From assembly GCA_001804565.1 (NCBI GenBank), contig MHAC01000027.1, positions 1,118 to 34,878 on the forward strand: a DNA stretch of 33,761 bases, given 5' to 3'. Each line of letters opens with the position of its first letter. The stretch's first letter is position 1. This document shows, in pieces, positions 9,109 through 16,118 of this stretch. Below the pieces are notes generated by a model. That model made no database searches. It saw only the letters and a program-made list of their open reading frames with translations, and was not told where the DNA came from. Position numbers and translations under genes: made by a program. This stretch comes from Ignavibacteria bacterium GWF2_33_9. Lineage in GTDB: Bacteria > Bacteroidota > Ignavibacteria > Kapaibacteriales > UBA2268.

Positions 9109-9984
9109 ATGTTAGTTAGTATGACCGGATTTTCAAGATCCGAATATCAAAAAGATAACTTGAAAGCGACAGTTGAAATAAAATCTGTTAATGGTAAAAA
9201 TCTCGAAATTTATTGTAGATTGCCCAGGAATATGCAGCATTTGGAAATGATAATCAGGGAATTGATTAAGAACAAAGTTTCAAGAGGTTCTATAAATGTT
9301 AATATTAATTTTGAAAATCTCGACTTATCTAAGACATTGATGTTTAATCAAGATAAAGCAATTGCTGTTATGGAATCTTTGAAAGAATTAAAAAATTCCT
9401 TGAAAATTAAAGATTCAATAAAATTAGATCAGCTAATGAAATTCTCGGAATTTTTTACAGAGTCTGAGGACGAAGGTGATGAAAAATTGGAGCTTCATGT
9501 TATTAGACAATTAATGAATCAGGCTCTGATTAATTTGAATAAAATGAGGATGAACGAAGGTAAAAACATCGAAAAAGATATTTTCAACAGAGTAAAGAAA
9601 ATTCAAAAGATTGTTGATAAAGTTAGAGCATTAGGTCTCGATAAAATTCCACAGGAAAGAGAAAAATTCCGTCAAAAAGTTGCTCAACTCTTTGAAGGTG
9701 ACGAAATTGATGAACAGAGAATGTATCTCGAAATGGTACTTTTAGCTGATAAATTAGATATATCAGAAGAATGTGTACGCCTTGAATCACACTTTAATTT
9801 GTTCTATAATTCATTAAAAGAAAAAGATTCAGTTGGACGCAAGATTAATTTCTTATTACAGGAAATGAACCGTGAAATCAACACAATTGGGTCTAAAGCA
9901 AATGATTCTGAAATTTCATCTTTAGTTATTACTGTTAAAGAAGAAATAGAAAGAATAAGAGAACAAATACAGAATATTGAATAA
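9109..9984 (+). CDS. yicC: YicC family endoribonuclease
   Basis: The 291-residue protein has the YicC layout: an N-terminal half opening with SMTGFSRSEYQKDNLKATVE then IKSVNGKNLEI, and a DUF1732 C-terminal half with EMVLLADKLDISEECVRLESH, GRKINFLLQEMNREINTIGS and a final helical tail. E. coli YicC is a stress-related RNA-cleaving enzyme linked to small-RNA turnover; that role is inferred here by family. A clear AGAGGAAA ribosome-binding site lies just upstream of the ATG. The stop overlaps the reading region of comF, so the two genes are closely coupled. Confidence 0.92.
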   Translation: MLVSMTGFSRSEYQKDNLKATVEIKSVNGKNLEIYCRLPRNMQHLEMIIRELIKNKVSRGSINVNINFENLDLSKTLMFNQDKAIAVMESLKELKNSLKIKDSIKLDQLMKFSEFFTESEDEGDEKLELHVIRQLMNQALINLNKMRMNEGKNIEKDIFNRVKKIQKIVDKVRALGLDKIPQEREKFRQKVAQLFEGDEIDEQRMYLEMVLLADKLDISEECVRLESHFNLFYNSLKEKDSVGRKINFLLQEMNREINTIGSKANDSEISSLVITVKEEIERIREQIQNIE

Positions 9985-9997
9985 TGGAATTGAGTTA

Positions 9998-10708
9998 ATG
10001 GGAATTTTGTCAAAAATTAAACCATTGCAAAACGCAATAGTAGATTTTATATTCCCAAAATCATGTTTAATTTGTTTTAATACAATTGAAGAAAATTCAA
10101 AAAGTAAATTTGTTTGCGAAAAATGTTTTTACAATTTTGTAGCAGCAGATGATTCAAATGAAATTATAGATAGATTGTTCGAAACATATCATCCCGATGA
10201 TATTGCTGTATCTGAAGCATTTTCTTTGTATAAAATCCATGAGAACGATTTTTTACAGATTATCCATGCAATGAAATATGAAAATCTTTTCAAGATCGGC
10301 TATGAATTTGGTCAAATATTAGGTGAAAAAATCAAGAAACAGACAAATTCACAATATGATTTTATTATACCTATTCCTTTACATTCTGCAAAGAAAAGAG
10401 AAAGGGGATATAATCAATCATATTACATTGCAAAAGGAGTCTCACAGGTTCTACATTGCCCTGTAAATGAGAAAATGGCATTTCGTAAAGTCTATACTAA
10501 ATCTCAAACAAAATTATCATTACAGGAACGCCATCAGAACATTGAAGAGATATATTCAATAATTGATAACGAATCATTAATAAAGAATTTAACCTTATTA
10601 ATAGTCGACGATGTTTTTACGACAGGTTCTACGATAAACAATTTAGCCTTAAAATTACTGGAAGCAGGAGTAAGGAAAATTGATTGCGCAACATTAGGAG
10701 TTGCTTGA
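9998..10708 (+). CDS. comF: ComF family amidophosphoribosyltransferase-like protein
   Basis: ComF proteins act in DNA uptake during natural transformation and in related DNA handling. The N-terminus has a four-cysteine zinc-binding site (CLICF, then CEKC). The C-terminal half is a phosphoribosyltransferase domain with the double-basic motif KKRERGYNQS and the PRPP-binding loop LLIVDDVFTTGST. Length is 236 residues, typical of the family. I chose the ATG at 9998 because it begins MGILSKIKP and leaves a GGAATTGAG stretch as ribosome-binding site. An upstream in-frame TTG at 9977 is possible but would start inside yicC. No other competence genes are visible in the window. Confidence 0.9.
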   Translation: MGILSKIKPLQNAIVDFIFPKSCLICFNTIEENSKSKFVCEKCFYNFVAADDSNEIIDRLFETYHPDDIAVSEAFSLYKIHENDFLQIIHAMKYENLFKIGYEFGQILGEKIKKQTNSQYDFIIPIPLHSAKKRERGYNQSYYIAKGVSQVLHCPVNEKMAFRKVYTKSQTKLSLQERHQNIEEIYSIIDNESLIKNLTLLIVDDVFTTGSTINNLALKLLEAGVRKIDCATLGVA

Positions 10709-10709
10709 T

Positions 10710-11462
10710 ATGATAAATGCTATTGAAACAAAAGATTTAAATTTCCGCTACGGAAATATAAATGCATTGGAAAATATAAATTTAATTATTCCTCAAGAAA
10801 AGTTTGTGTCAATTCTTGGTCCTAATGGTTCAGGTAAATCAACCTTTTTAAGAATACTAGCCGGAATTATTAAACCGAATAGCGGTAAAATTAAAGTCTT
10901 CGGACAATCAATTGATGAAATTTCCTCAGACTTAATTGGGTATGTTCCTCAGATCAAAACTCTGGATAGAAATTTTCCTGCTATTGCAATCGAATTAGTA
11001 CTTTCCGGATTAAATCATCGCTGGGCTTTGAATTCGACAAATGAACAAAAGGACAAAGCCAATTTTGTCTTGGAGCAATTAAATGCAATATCATATTCAA
11101 AAAAGCCCCTTAATCAACTATCTGGTGGACAATTGCAGCGTATTTATTTAGCTAGATGTCTGGTGCGAGAACCTCAATTATTGCTCCTCGATGAGCCTGC
11201 TACAGGAATAGATATGATTTGTGAAACAAATTTAAATGGGATTATTCAGAATTTTTCCAAAGTGAAAAGAACTTCCATATTAATGGTTACTCATGACTGG
11301 ACTTCTGCTTATGAACATACTGAGGATGTTATTCTTCTGAACAGAAAACTAATTTATTATGGAGATAAGAAAAACGCATTTTCTAATGAAAATTTAATGC
11401 AGACATTCTCTCATCCACAACATCATCATCACATTACTTTTGGAAATTTAAGCAATGTTTGA
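10710..11462 (+). CDS. Metal-type ABC transporter ATP-binding protein (ZnuC/MntB-like)
   Basis: A 250-residue ABC ATPase with Walker A GPNGSGKST, Q-loop in GYVPQIKTLDRNFP, signature LSGGQLQR, Walker B LLLLDEP and H-loop VTHD. It is followed by an ABC-3 family permease, the arrangement of Zn/Mn/Fe uptake systems. The C-terminus carries a histidine cluster, HPQHHHH (about residues 235-241), which may bind metal. The ATG at 10710 is preferred because AGGAG (10696-10700) lies 9 bases upstream; a TTG at 10701 is the alternative. It overlaps the permease start by 8 bases. No periplasmic binding protein is encoded nearby. Metal specificity cannot be told. Confidence 0.88.
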   Translation: MINAIETKDLNFRYGNINALENINLIIPQEKFVSILGPNGSGKSTFLRILAGIIKPNSGKIKVFGQSIDEISSDLIGYVPQIKTLDRNFPAIAIELVLSGLNHRWALNSTNEQKDKANFVLEQLNAISYSKKPLNQLSGGQLQRIYLARCLVREPQLLLLDEPATGIDMICETNLNGIIQNFSKVKRTSILMVTHDWTSAYEHTEDVILLNRKLIYYGDKKNAFSNENLMQTFSHPQHHHHITFGNLSNV

Positions 11463-12255
11463 AATCTTCATTCTACCATTCTTTTACAGAGCATTAATAA
11501 TTATTATTTTGCTTGGTTTCACTGCAAGTTATTATGGTGTCTTTATTGTGCAGCGTAAGATGAGTTTCCTTGGAAGTGGATTAGCACATTCAGCCTTTGG
11601 AGGAGTTGCTTTAGGTATTTTGTTGAGTGTTCAGCCTCTTATTATTGCAATCCCATTCACATTACTTTTTGCCATCTTTATTTCATATTTTCAGGAAAAA
11701 TCTAATTTAAGTTCCGATACAATTATAGGTATTTTCTTTTCGATTGCAGTATCGCTTGGTATTATCTTTCTATCATTAAAGGAAAATTATACAACAGATG
11801 CATTTACTTATTTGTTTGGATCTCTATTATCAGTGCAGTTGATTGATGTATGGACGTCAATAATCTTAACTATACTAACAACATTTACATTCTTTAAATA
11901 CTGGTCCAGATGGACTTATGCAACTTTTGACTATGAACTTGCAATAGCAGATAAATTGCCGGTAAGAAAAGATAATTACATTCTGAATTCATTAATTGCA
12001 ATTACAGTAGTTGTTTCAATTAAAATAATCGGGATTATTTTAATTTCTGCATATATTGTTATTCCAGGAGCAATAGCCAGATTGCTATCCAAAACTTTCC
12101 GACAGATGACTATTCTTGCTATTATTATTGGAGTAGTATCAGGCATAATTGGTTTATTAATCTCAATTTTGGTAGATTTACCTAGTGGTGCAGTAATTGT
12201 TCTTTTCCAGTCAATATTAATGATTTCAGTTTTTATTTTCAAAAGAGAAAAGTAA
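11455..12255 (+). CDS. Metal ABC transporter permease (ABC-3 / ZnuB-MntB family)
   Basis: A 266-residue integral membrane protein with about seven to eight hydrophobic segments. It matches the ABC-3 family in FYRALIIIILLGFTASYYGV followed by FIVQRKMSFLGSGLAHSAFG, which contains the conserved region that contacts the ATPase, and in IKIIGIILISAYIVIPGAIA near residue 190. It pairs with the ATPase gene it overlaps by 8 bases and should form the inner-membrane channel of a divalent metal importer. The binding protein must be encoded elsewhere. The stop is 5 bases before the S24-domain gene, which appears to share the transcript. Confidence 0.88.
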   Translation: MFEIFILPFFYRALIIIILLGFTASYYGVFIVQRKMSFLGSGLAHSAFGGVALGILLSVQPLIIAIPFTLLFAIFISYFQEKSNLSSDTIIGIFFSIAVSLGIIFLSLKENYTTDAFTYLFGSLLSVQLIDVWTSIILTILTTFTFFKYWSRWTYATFDYELAIADKLPVRKDNYILNSLIAITVVVSIKIIGIILISAYIVIPGAIARLLSKTFRQMTILAIIIGVVSGIIGLLISILVDLPSGAVIVLFQSILMISVFIFKREK

Positions 12256-12260
12256 AAGAA

Positions 12261-12902
12261 ATGTTTATACATAATCTTGAAAACCTGAATGACTTTGGTT
12301 TATATAGTATGCTCAAGAAGTATATCCTGCGTGAGGAATTGGGGTATTTTGTTAACCAAAATAAATTTAGAGAATTATTTGATTTTGTTAATGTTAAAAA
12401 TTCAAGAATATTTGAAAAAGCATTCAACGATGCAATTTTTTTAGCAATACAGCTGAGGAATAATATGGGTAATGTTCGAGTAGTAGATCTGAAGAGAATT
12501 GATTTTATGAATGAAGAGCAAATCAAGAAATTGCTTTTTACGATTGGTGCTGCCAGAAATCATGTAAATATTGCTGAAAGTAAAAAAATAGTACAATCTG
12601 TAACGGAAATTTTCGGAATTGAATTAGAAAACCTTTTGTTGTGTACTGTGGCGGGGGAATCAATGATTGGAGACAATATTTTCGAGGGTGATACTCTGAT
12701 TATCGACACTAAGACTATTCCGGAAAATGGCGATATCATTGTGATAACAATCAATAATGAAACAGTTGTAAAAAGATTAAATTTGGATGGAAATTCGATG
12801 AAATTAGTATCAGCAAATAATAATTTCGACCCACATCAAATCACTGAACATGATGATTACTCAATCATCGGGAAAGTAAAGCATGTAATTCATTCAATAT
12901 AA
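12261..12902 (+). CDS. S24 (LexA/UmuD-type) peptidase-domain protein with unrecognised N-terminal half
   Basis: The last 85 of 213 residues form an S24 fold: TVAGESMIGDNIFEGDTLII supplies the catalytic serine (S134), and ETVVKRLNL supplies the lysine (K171). It ends KVKHVIHSI, like the two UmuD-like proteins encoded at 14225-15160. Residues 1-125 (MFIHNLENLNDFGLYSMLKK onward) are mostly helical and match no DNA-binding or other domain I recognise, so this is neither a standard LexA nor a UmuD. I see no Ala-Gly or Cys-Gly at the usual place ahead of the S24 domain; the only AG is within VAGESM itself. It closes the 7448-12902 operon, 5 bases after the ABC permease, and is followed at once by a strong terminator. 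Function unknown. Confidence 0.75.
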   Translation: MFIHNLENLNDFGLYSMLKKYILREELGYFVNQNKFRELFDFVNVKNSRIFEKAFNDAIFLAIQLRNNMGNVRVVDLKRIDFMNEEQIKKLLFTIGAARNHVNIAESKKIVQSVTEIFGIELENLLLCTVAGESMIGDNIFEGDTLIIDTKTIPENGDIIVITINNETVVKRLNLDGNSMKLVSANNNFDPHQITEHDDYSIIGKVKHVIHSI

Positions 12903-12940
12903 AAAAAACTTGTTTGCACAATAACAAACAAGTTTTTTTT
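12901..12940. terminator. Strong bidirectional intrinsic terminator
   Basis: A perfect 9-bp stem, ACTTGTTTG (12908-12916) with CAAACAAGT (12925-12933) and an 8-base loop, is flanked by an A-run on the left and an eight-base T-run on the right. It overlaps the stop of the S24 gene and ends the plus-strand operon. Read on the other strand it follows the tRNA-Pro gene by two bases. Confidence 0.9.
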
Positions 12941-12942
12941 AG

Positions 12943-13016
<74 letters not shown>

Positions 13017-13137
13017 CACATTTTCTAAATTCTAAAAAATGTTGAATTCAAAATTACGAAAAAAAAACTAATTAGCAAAATATATTGTTTCATTTACTCA
13101 AACTGAAATTTTATTTAAATATTCAAAACATTTTCGT

Positions 13138-13160
13138 ATTTTAGTTTTTTTAACTAAAAT
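13138..13160. repeat. Inverted repeat just upstream of the LD-carboxypeptidase gene
   Basis: Perfect 9-bp arms ATTTTAGTT (13138-13146) and AACTAAAAT (13152-13160) flank a five-T loop. It ends ten bases before the ATG at 13171. It could be an operator, a 5'-UTR hairpin, or a chance structure in AT-rich DNA. Confidence 0.5.
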
Positions 13161-13170
13161 TCAAAATCAA

Positions 13171-14223
13171 ATGAATAGAAGAGATTTACTTAAATTTAGC
13201 ACAATAACATCTACAGCATTATTTATAAATCGCCTTTTGTTATTTTCTCAATCAAATGAGAATACCCTCAGCAGCAAATTAAATAAACCAAATAAACTTC
13301 GAAAAGGTGATACTGTTGGGATAGTTTCTCCTGCAACAGCCGTTAGTTCTCCTGATGATATTGATAAAGCAAAAGAATTACTTGATTATTTGGAGTTAAA
13401 AGGAGAATTTTCGAAAGATTTCGAAATTCAGGAAGGATATAAAACCAAACCTTCAAGTTTAAGGGCTGCAAGTATAAATTCATTTTTTGAAAATAAAGAT
13501 ATCAAAGGTATCATTTCAATTAGAGGTGGATACGGCAGTATGGGAATTTTACCATACCTTGATTATGATTTGATAAAGAAGAATCCTAAGATATTCGTTG
13601 GATACAGTGATATAACAGCGATGCATTTAGCATTTAATAAATTATCATTATTATCCACTCTACACGGTCCTATGGTGCTTTCGTCATTTTCCGGTAATAC
13701 TATTGAATATTATAAAACAGCTCTCTTTACAAATAAACCTTTGGGAAAATATGTAAATCCGTCAATGGATGTTTTTCGTAGTGATAATAGAGAATTTGTA
13801 ATTAAAGAAGGGATTGCAGAGGGAGAATTAACCGGAGGAAACTTATCTTTGATTTGCTCATTGATAGGGACAAAATATGAAATTGAAACAAAAGGTAGAT
13901 TACTATTCATTGAAGATGTCGGTGAAGAACCATACAGGATTGACAGAATGCTTACTCAATTGAATCTAGCCGGTAAATTTAAAGATATTAAAGGCATTGT
14001 ATTTGGGAAATGCTCGGAATGCAATAATAAATCCGCTAATCCGGTATGGGATTATACTCTGATGGAAGTATTATTTGAACAATTTAAAAATTCGGATGTT
14101 CCTGTCATGTATGGTTTACTTTTTGGTCATACATCATTTCAATTTCCAATTCCTTATGGAGTAATAGGGAAGATTAATACTGAAGAGAAATCACTTGAGA
14201 TTATGGAATCCTTTTGCAAATAG
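13171..14223 (+). CDS. Exported LD-carboxypeptidase (S66 family, LdcA-like)
   Basis: S66 LD-carboxypeptidases remove the terminal D-Ala from murein tetrapeptides during cell-wall recycling. All three catalytic residues can be placed: the nucleophile S146 in GYSDIT, E248 in FIEDVGEEPYRIDRM, and H320 in FGHTSFQFPIPYG. The N-terminus MNRRDLLKFSTITSTALF carries a twin-arginine motif followed by a hydrophobic stretch, so Tat export to the periplasm is likely. That differs from the cytosolic E. coli LdcA. Length (350 residues) equals the normal enzyme plus a signal. It stands alone, and its stop is one base from the stop of the convergent UmuD-like gene. Confidence 0.9.
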   Translation: MNRRDLLKFSTITSTALFINRLLLFSQSNENTLSSKLNKPNKLRKGDTVGIVSPATAVSSPDDIDKAKELLDYLELKGEFSKDFEIQEGYKTKPSSLRAASINSFFENKDIKGIISIRGGYGSMGILPYLDYDLIKKNPKIFVGYSDITAMHLAFNKLSLLSTLHGPMVLSSFSGNTIEYYKTALFTNKPLGKYVNPSMDVFRSDNREFVIKEGIAEGELTGGNLSLICSLIGTKYEIETKGRLLFIEDVGEEPYRIDRMLTQLNLAGKFKDIKGIVFGKCSECNNKSANPVWDYTLMEVLFEQFKNSDVPVMYGLLFGHTSFQFPIPYGVIGKINTEEKSLEIMESFCK

Positions 14224-14224
14224 T

Positions 14225-14647
14225 TTACTGCATTGAGTGAATTACAAATTTTACTACTCCAATTATAGAAAATTGTTCGAAAGGGAAAACTTCAATCGGC
14301 AGAAAATTTTTATTTGCAGAAATAAGATATAGTTTTCCTTCTTTTTCTCGATATCTCTTTACCAACATTTCACCATTCAATTGAGCAATAACAATATCAT
14401 TTTCTTTTGGAGATATTTTCGAGTTTACAATCAAAGAATCACCATCAGAAATTCCTGCATCAATCATACTTTCGCCATTAACTCTTACAAGAAAATAATC
14501 TTCAGGTTTATTTTTTATTAATTCAAAAATATTAAAACTTACATTCAATACTTTATCAATACCATGATTTTGCGTAGTATTTGCAGGCATCACGGGTGCT
14601 TCGAACTGGAAATTGTTCTTCAACTGTTGCTTTGATGTTGCTTTCAT
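14225..14647 (-). CDS. UmuD-like S24 protein with intact catalytic dyad but no cleavage dipeptide
   Basis: A 140-residue protein aligning without gaps to my recollection of E. coli UmuD across the S24 core: VNGESMIDAGISDGDSLIVN holds the nucleophile S60, and GEMLVKRY holds the general base K97, both at the same residue numbers as in UmuD. At positions 24-25, where UmuD has Cys-Gly, this protein has Thr-Thr (PANTTQNHG), and no other Ala/Cys-Gly occurs in the N-terminal arm. The protease looks competent but lacks a self-cleavage site. It is encoded 81 bases downstream of the catalytically dead paralogue on the same strand, probably in one transcript. No umuC or dinB-type polymerase gene is in the window, so a mutagenesis role is only inferred. 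Confidence 0.85.
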   Translation of the reverse strand: MKATSKQQLKNNFQFEAPVMPANTTQNHGIDKVLNVSFNIFELIKNKPEDYFLVRVNGESMIDAGISDGDSLIVNSKISPKENDIVIAQLNGEMLVKRYREKEGKLYLISANKNFLPIEVFPFEQFSIIGVVKFVIHSMQ

Positions 14648-14671
14648 TTGCTATTTTTATATTCAACTTAA

Positions 14672-14691
14672 GGCATAACAAATACTATGCC
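14672..14691. repeat. Inverted repeat between the two UmuD-like genes
   Basis: GGCATA (14672-14677) and TATGCC (14686-14691) are perfect 6-bp arms around 8 bases. The repeat is 25 bases upstream of the start of the downstream UmuD-like gene (14647, minus). It is GC-richer than its surroundings. An operator for a second promoter, or a small processing or attenuation hairpin, are both possible. Confidence 0.5.
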
Positions 14692-14728
14692 GAAAAGCAT
14701 TTCAAGAAAATTCACTTTTGAATCTCAA

Positions 14729-15160
14729 TTAATAAGAATGAATTAAATGAGTTATAACACCAACAAAATCTAAAGTATCGAAAAAGGCATCGGTAATTGG
14801 CAAATACTGTCCTGCTGGTGTTTCAATATATTCAATATCTTCAAATATGCGAAATCTTCTAATTGCTAGATTGTGATTAATCTGAACTAAAATGAATTTA
14901 TTGTTTTCAGGTTTGCAATATGAATCAACTACTAACAAATCTCCATCTTTGATCCCTTCAAAATTCATTGCGTTGCCTACAACTTTCGCAAAAAAAGTAG
15001 AATTAGGATGCTGCACTAAAAATGAGTTCAGATCAATTTCTTCATCAATTTCTTCGCTTGTCGGTAAAGGTGGACCTGCCGACACACTCATAGTATAGAT
15101 TGGTAATACGATTTCGCCATCTTGGATGACATCATTTGAAATGATTTCGATTCTTTGCAT
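14729..15160 (-). CDS. UmuD-like S24 pseudoprotease with intact Ala-Gly cleavage site
   Basis: A 143-residue UmuD homologue offset by four residues from E. coli UmuD: EIDLNSFLVQHPNSTFFAKV is close to UmuD's DLNQLLIQHPSATYFVK region. The expected nucleophile is replaced: VVGNAMNFEGI has A64 (codon GCA, 14969-14971) where UmuD has S60. The expected lysine is also replaced, as LAIRRF has R101 for K97. The cleavage dipeptide is kept as A28-G29 (SVSAGPPLP), exactly at UmuD's Cys24-Gly25 position. It should therefore be unable to cut itself but able to be cut. A strong GGGGGGAT ribosome-binding site precedes the start. The reading frame is intact and well conserved, so it is not simply a decaying gene. 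It is probably co-transcribed with the active paralogue downstream. Confidence 0.85.
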   Translation of the reverse strand: MQRIEIISNDVIQDGEIVLPIYTMSVSAGPPLPTSEEIDEEIDLNSFLVQHPNSTFFAKVVGNAMNFEGIKDGDLLVVDSYCKPENNKFILVQINHNLAIRRFRIFEDIEYIETPAGQYLPITDAFFDTLDFVGVITHLIHSY

Positions 15161-15162
15161 TT

Positions 15163-15170
15163 ATCCCCCC
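15163..15170 (-). promoter_or_regulatory. Strong ribosome-binding site of the UmuD-like pseudoprotease gene
   Basis: Read on the minus strand, GGGGGGAT lies two bases before the ATG at 15160. A run of six G is very unusual in this AT-rich sequence. It fixes the start codon and suggests efficient translation. Confidence 0.6.
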
Positions 15171-15254
15171 AGATTGTAAACAAAGAAAAAAACAAATTAC
15201 GAAAAAATAATATTATAACAAAATATTAATTAAATCTTTTTATATTATCAAATT

Positions 15255-16118
15255 TTATGGTTGATTTTTCAGCAAAAAACCCTGATGCCGGATAAGAGAA
15301 GCAGAACCAAAATACCCAAATGCACCTTTGATAGATGTAAGTTGAGGATTCATCTCGCTGAATGAAAAAACCTGTAAGGACCAAAGAAGAAAATTATCAT
15401 CAGGGGCATAAACGCTCAATTCCTGTTGACCATACCACTTGAAAAAGTTCCACAAACCCGGTAGTTCAGATGCAGGTGCAAATCCCCAACTTGTTATATC
15501 CCTGAAATATCTATCTCTATCTCTATTCCAATTTTGCAAAATTCTTCTGTTCTTTTCATCAGTTGGAGGTAATAAATATTTACCATATTCAAGGGTATCT
15601 AATGCTTTAATTGAAAGAATATAGTATTTTATGGTATCAGTTTTAGTCCAGGAAATTTTGAAAGATGAAGGTAGACTTAGTGTATCTTTTGGATATTGAA
15701 TTTCAACAGGAGGTTTTTCAATCCAATCAAATTTTGCGGGAGTGAAAGTTGTTCCTGAAATTTCAGTACCATCACTCAATTTAATTTTTAATTCATATTG
15801 AGTTTTTGACTTTACCAAATAAGTTGTATCCTGGTAATTGTAAGAAAGAGATTTTTCATCCCAATACAGAGTAAATTCCTGTCCTTCTCCTGATAATTTT
15901 ACTTCAGCATTTTTATAATATGTGTTCTCAACATTAAATGAATCTGTCAGAGAAGCAGTCTGAAATATCTGAAAACCTTTAATTGGTTCATCAACTAGCA
16001 AGAGTGCCTGAACTACATAGGAAGGAGTATAATCAGTTGGAGCTGGATCTTCACAACTGATTAGAGTGAAAAATATGAAAATAAATAAATACTTTAACTT
16101 TATTGCATTACTATTCAT
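15255..16118 (-). CDS. DUF4249-like lipoprotein partner of the TonB receptor
   Basis: A 287-residue lipoprotein. The signal peptide ends in the lipobox LISC (lipidated C22), followed by EDPAPTDYTPSYVVQALLLV, a beginning typical of DUF4249 proteins. It has no enzyme motifs and looks beta-rich. Such proteins are usually encoded directly after carboxypeptidase-regulatory/TonB receptors, and this one starts 8 bases inside the end of the receptor gene, so translation is coupled. It probably sits on the outer membrane and works with the receptor in substrate capture. The substrate is unknown. About 94 bases separate its stop from the start of the UmuD-like gene downstream; that gap is AT-rich with no clear terminator, so read-through is possible. 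Confidence 0.75.
   Translation of the reverse strand: MNSNAIKLKYLFIFIFFTLISCEDPAPTDYTPSYVVQALLLVDEPIKGFQIFQTASLTDSFNVENTYYKNAEVKLSGEGQEFTLYWDEKSLSYNYQDTTYLVKSKTQYELKIKLSDGTEISGTTFTPAKFDWIEKPPVEIQYPKDTLSLPSSFKISWTKTDTIKYYILSIKALDTLEYGKYLLPPTDEKNRRILQNWNRDRDRYFRDITSWGFAPASELPGLWNFFKWYGQQELSVYAPDDNFLLWSLQVFSFSEMNPQLTSIKGAFGYFGSASLIRHQGFLLKNQP

Noticed and set aside
14729-15160. The dead UmuD-like gene as a decaying pseudogene
   Set aside because: The frame is intact with a strong ribosome-binding site. The surrounding fold is well kept, the cleavage dipeptide is retained exactly in place, and only the two catalytic residues are changed. This fits selection for a non-catalytic role better than decay.
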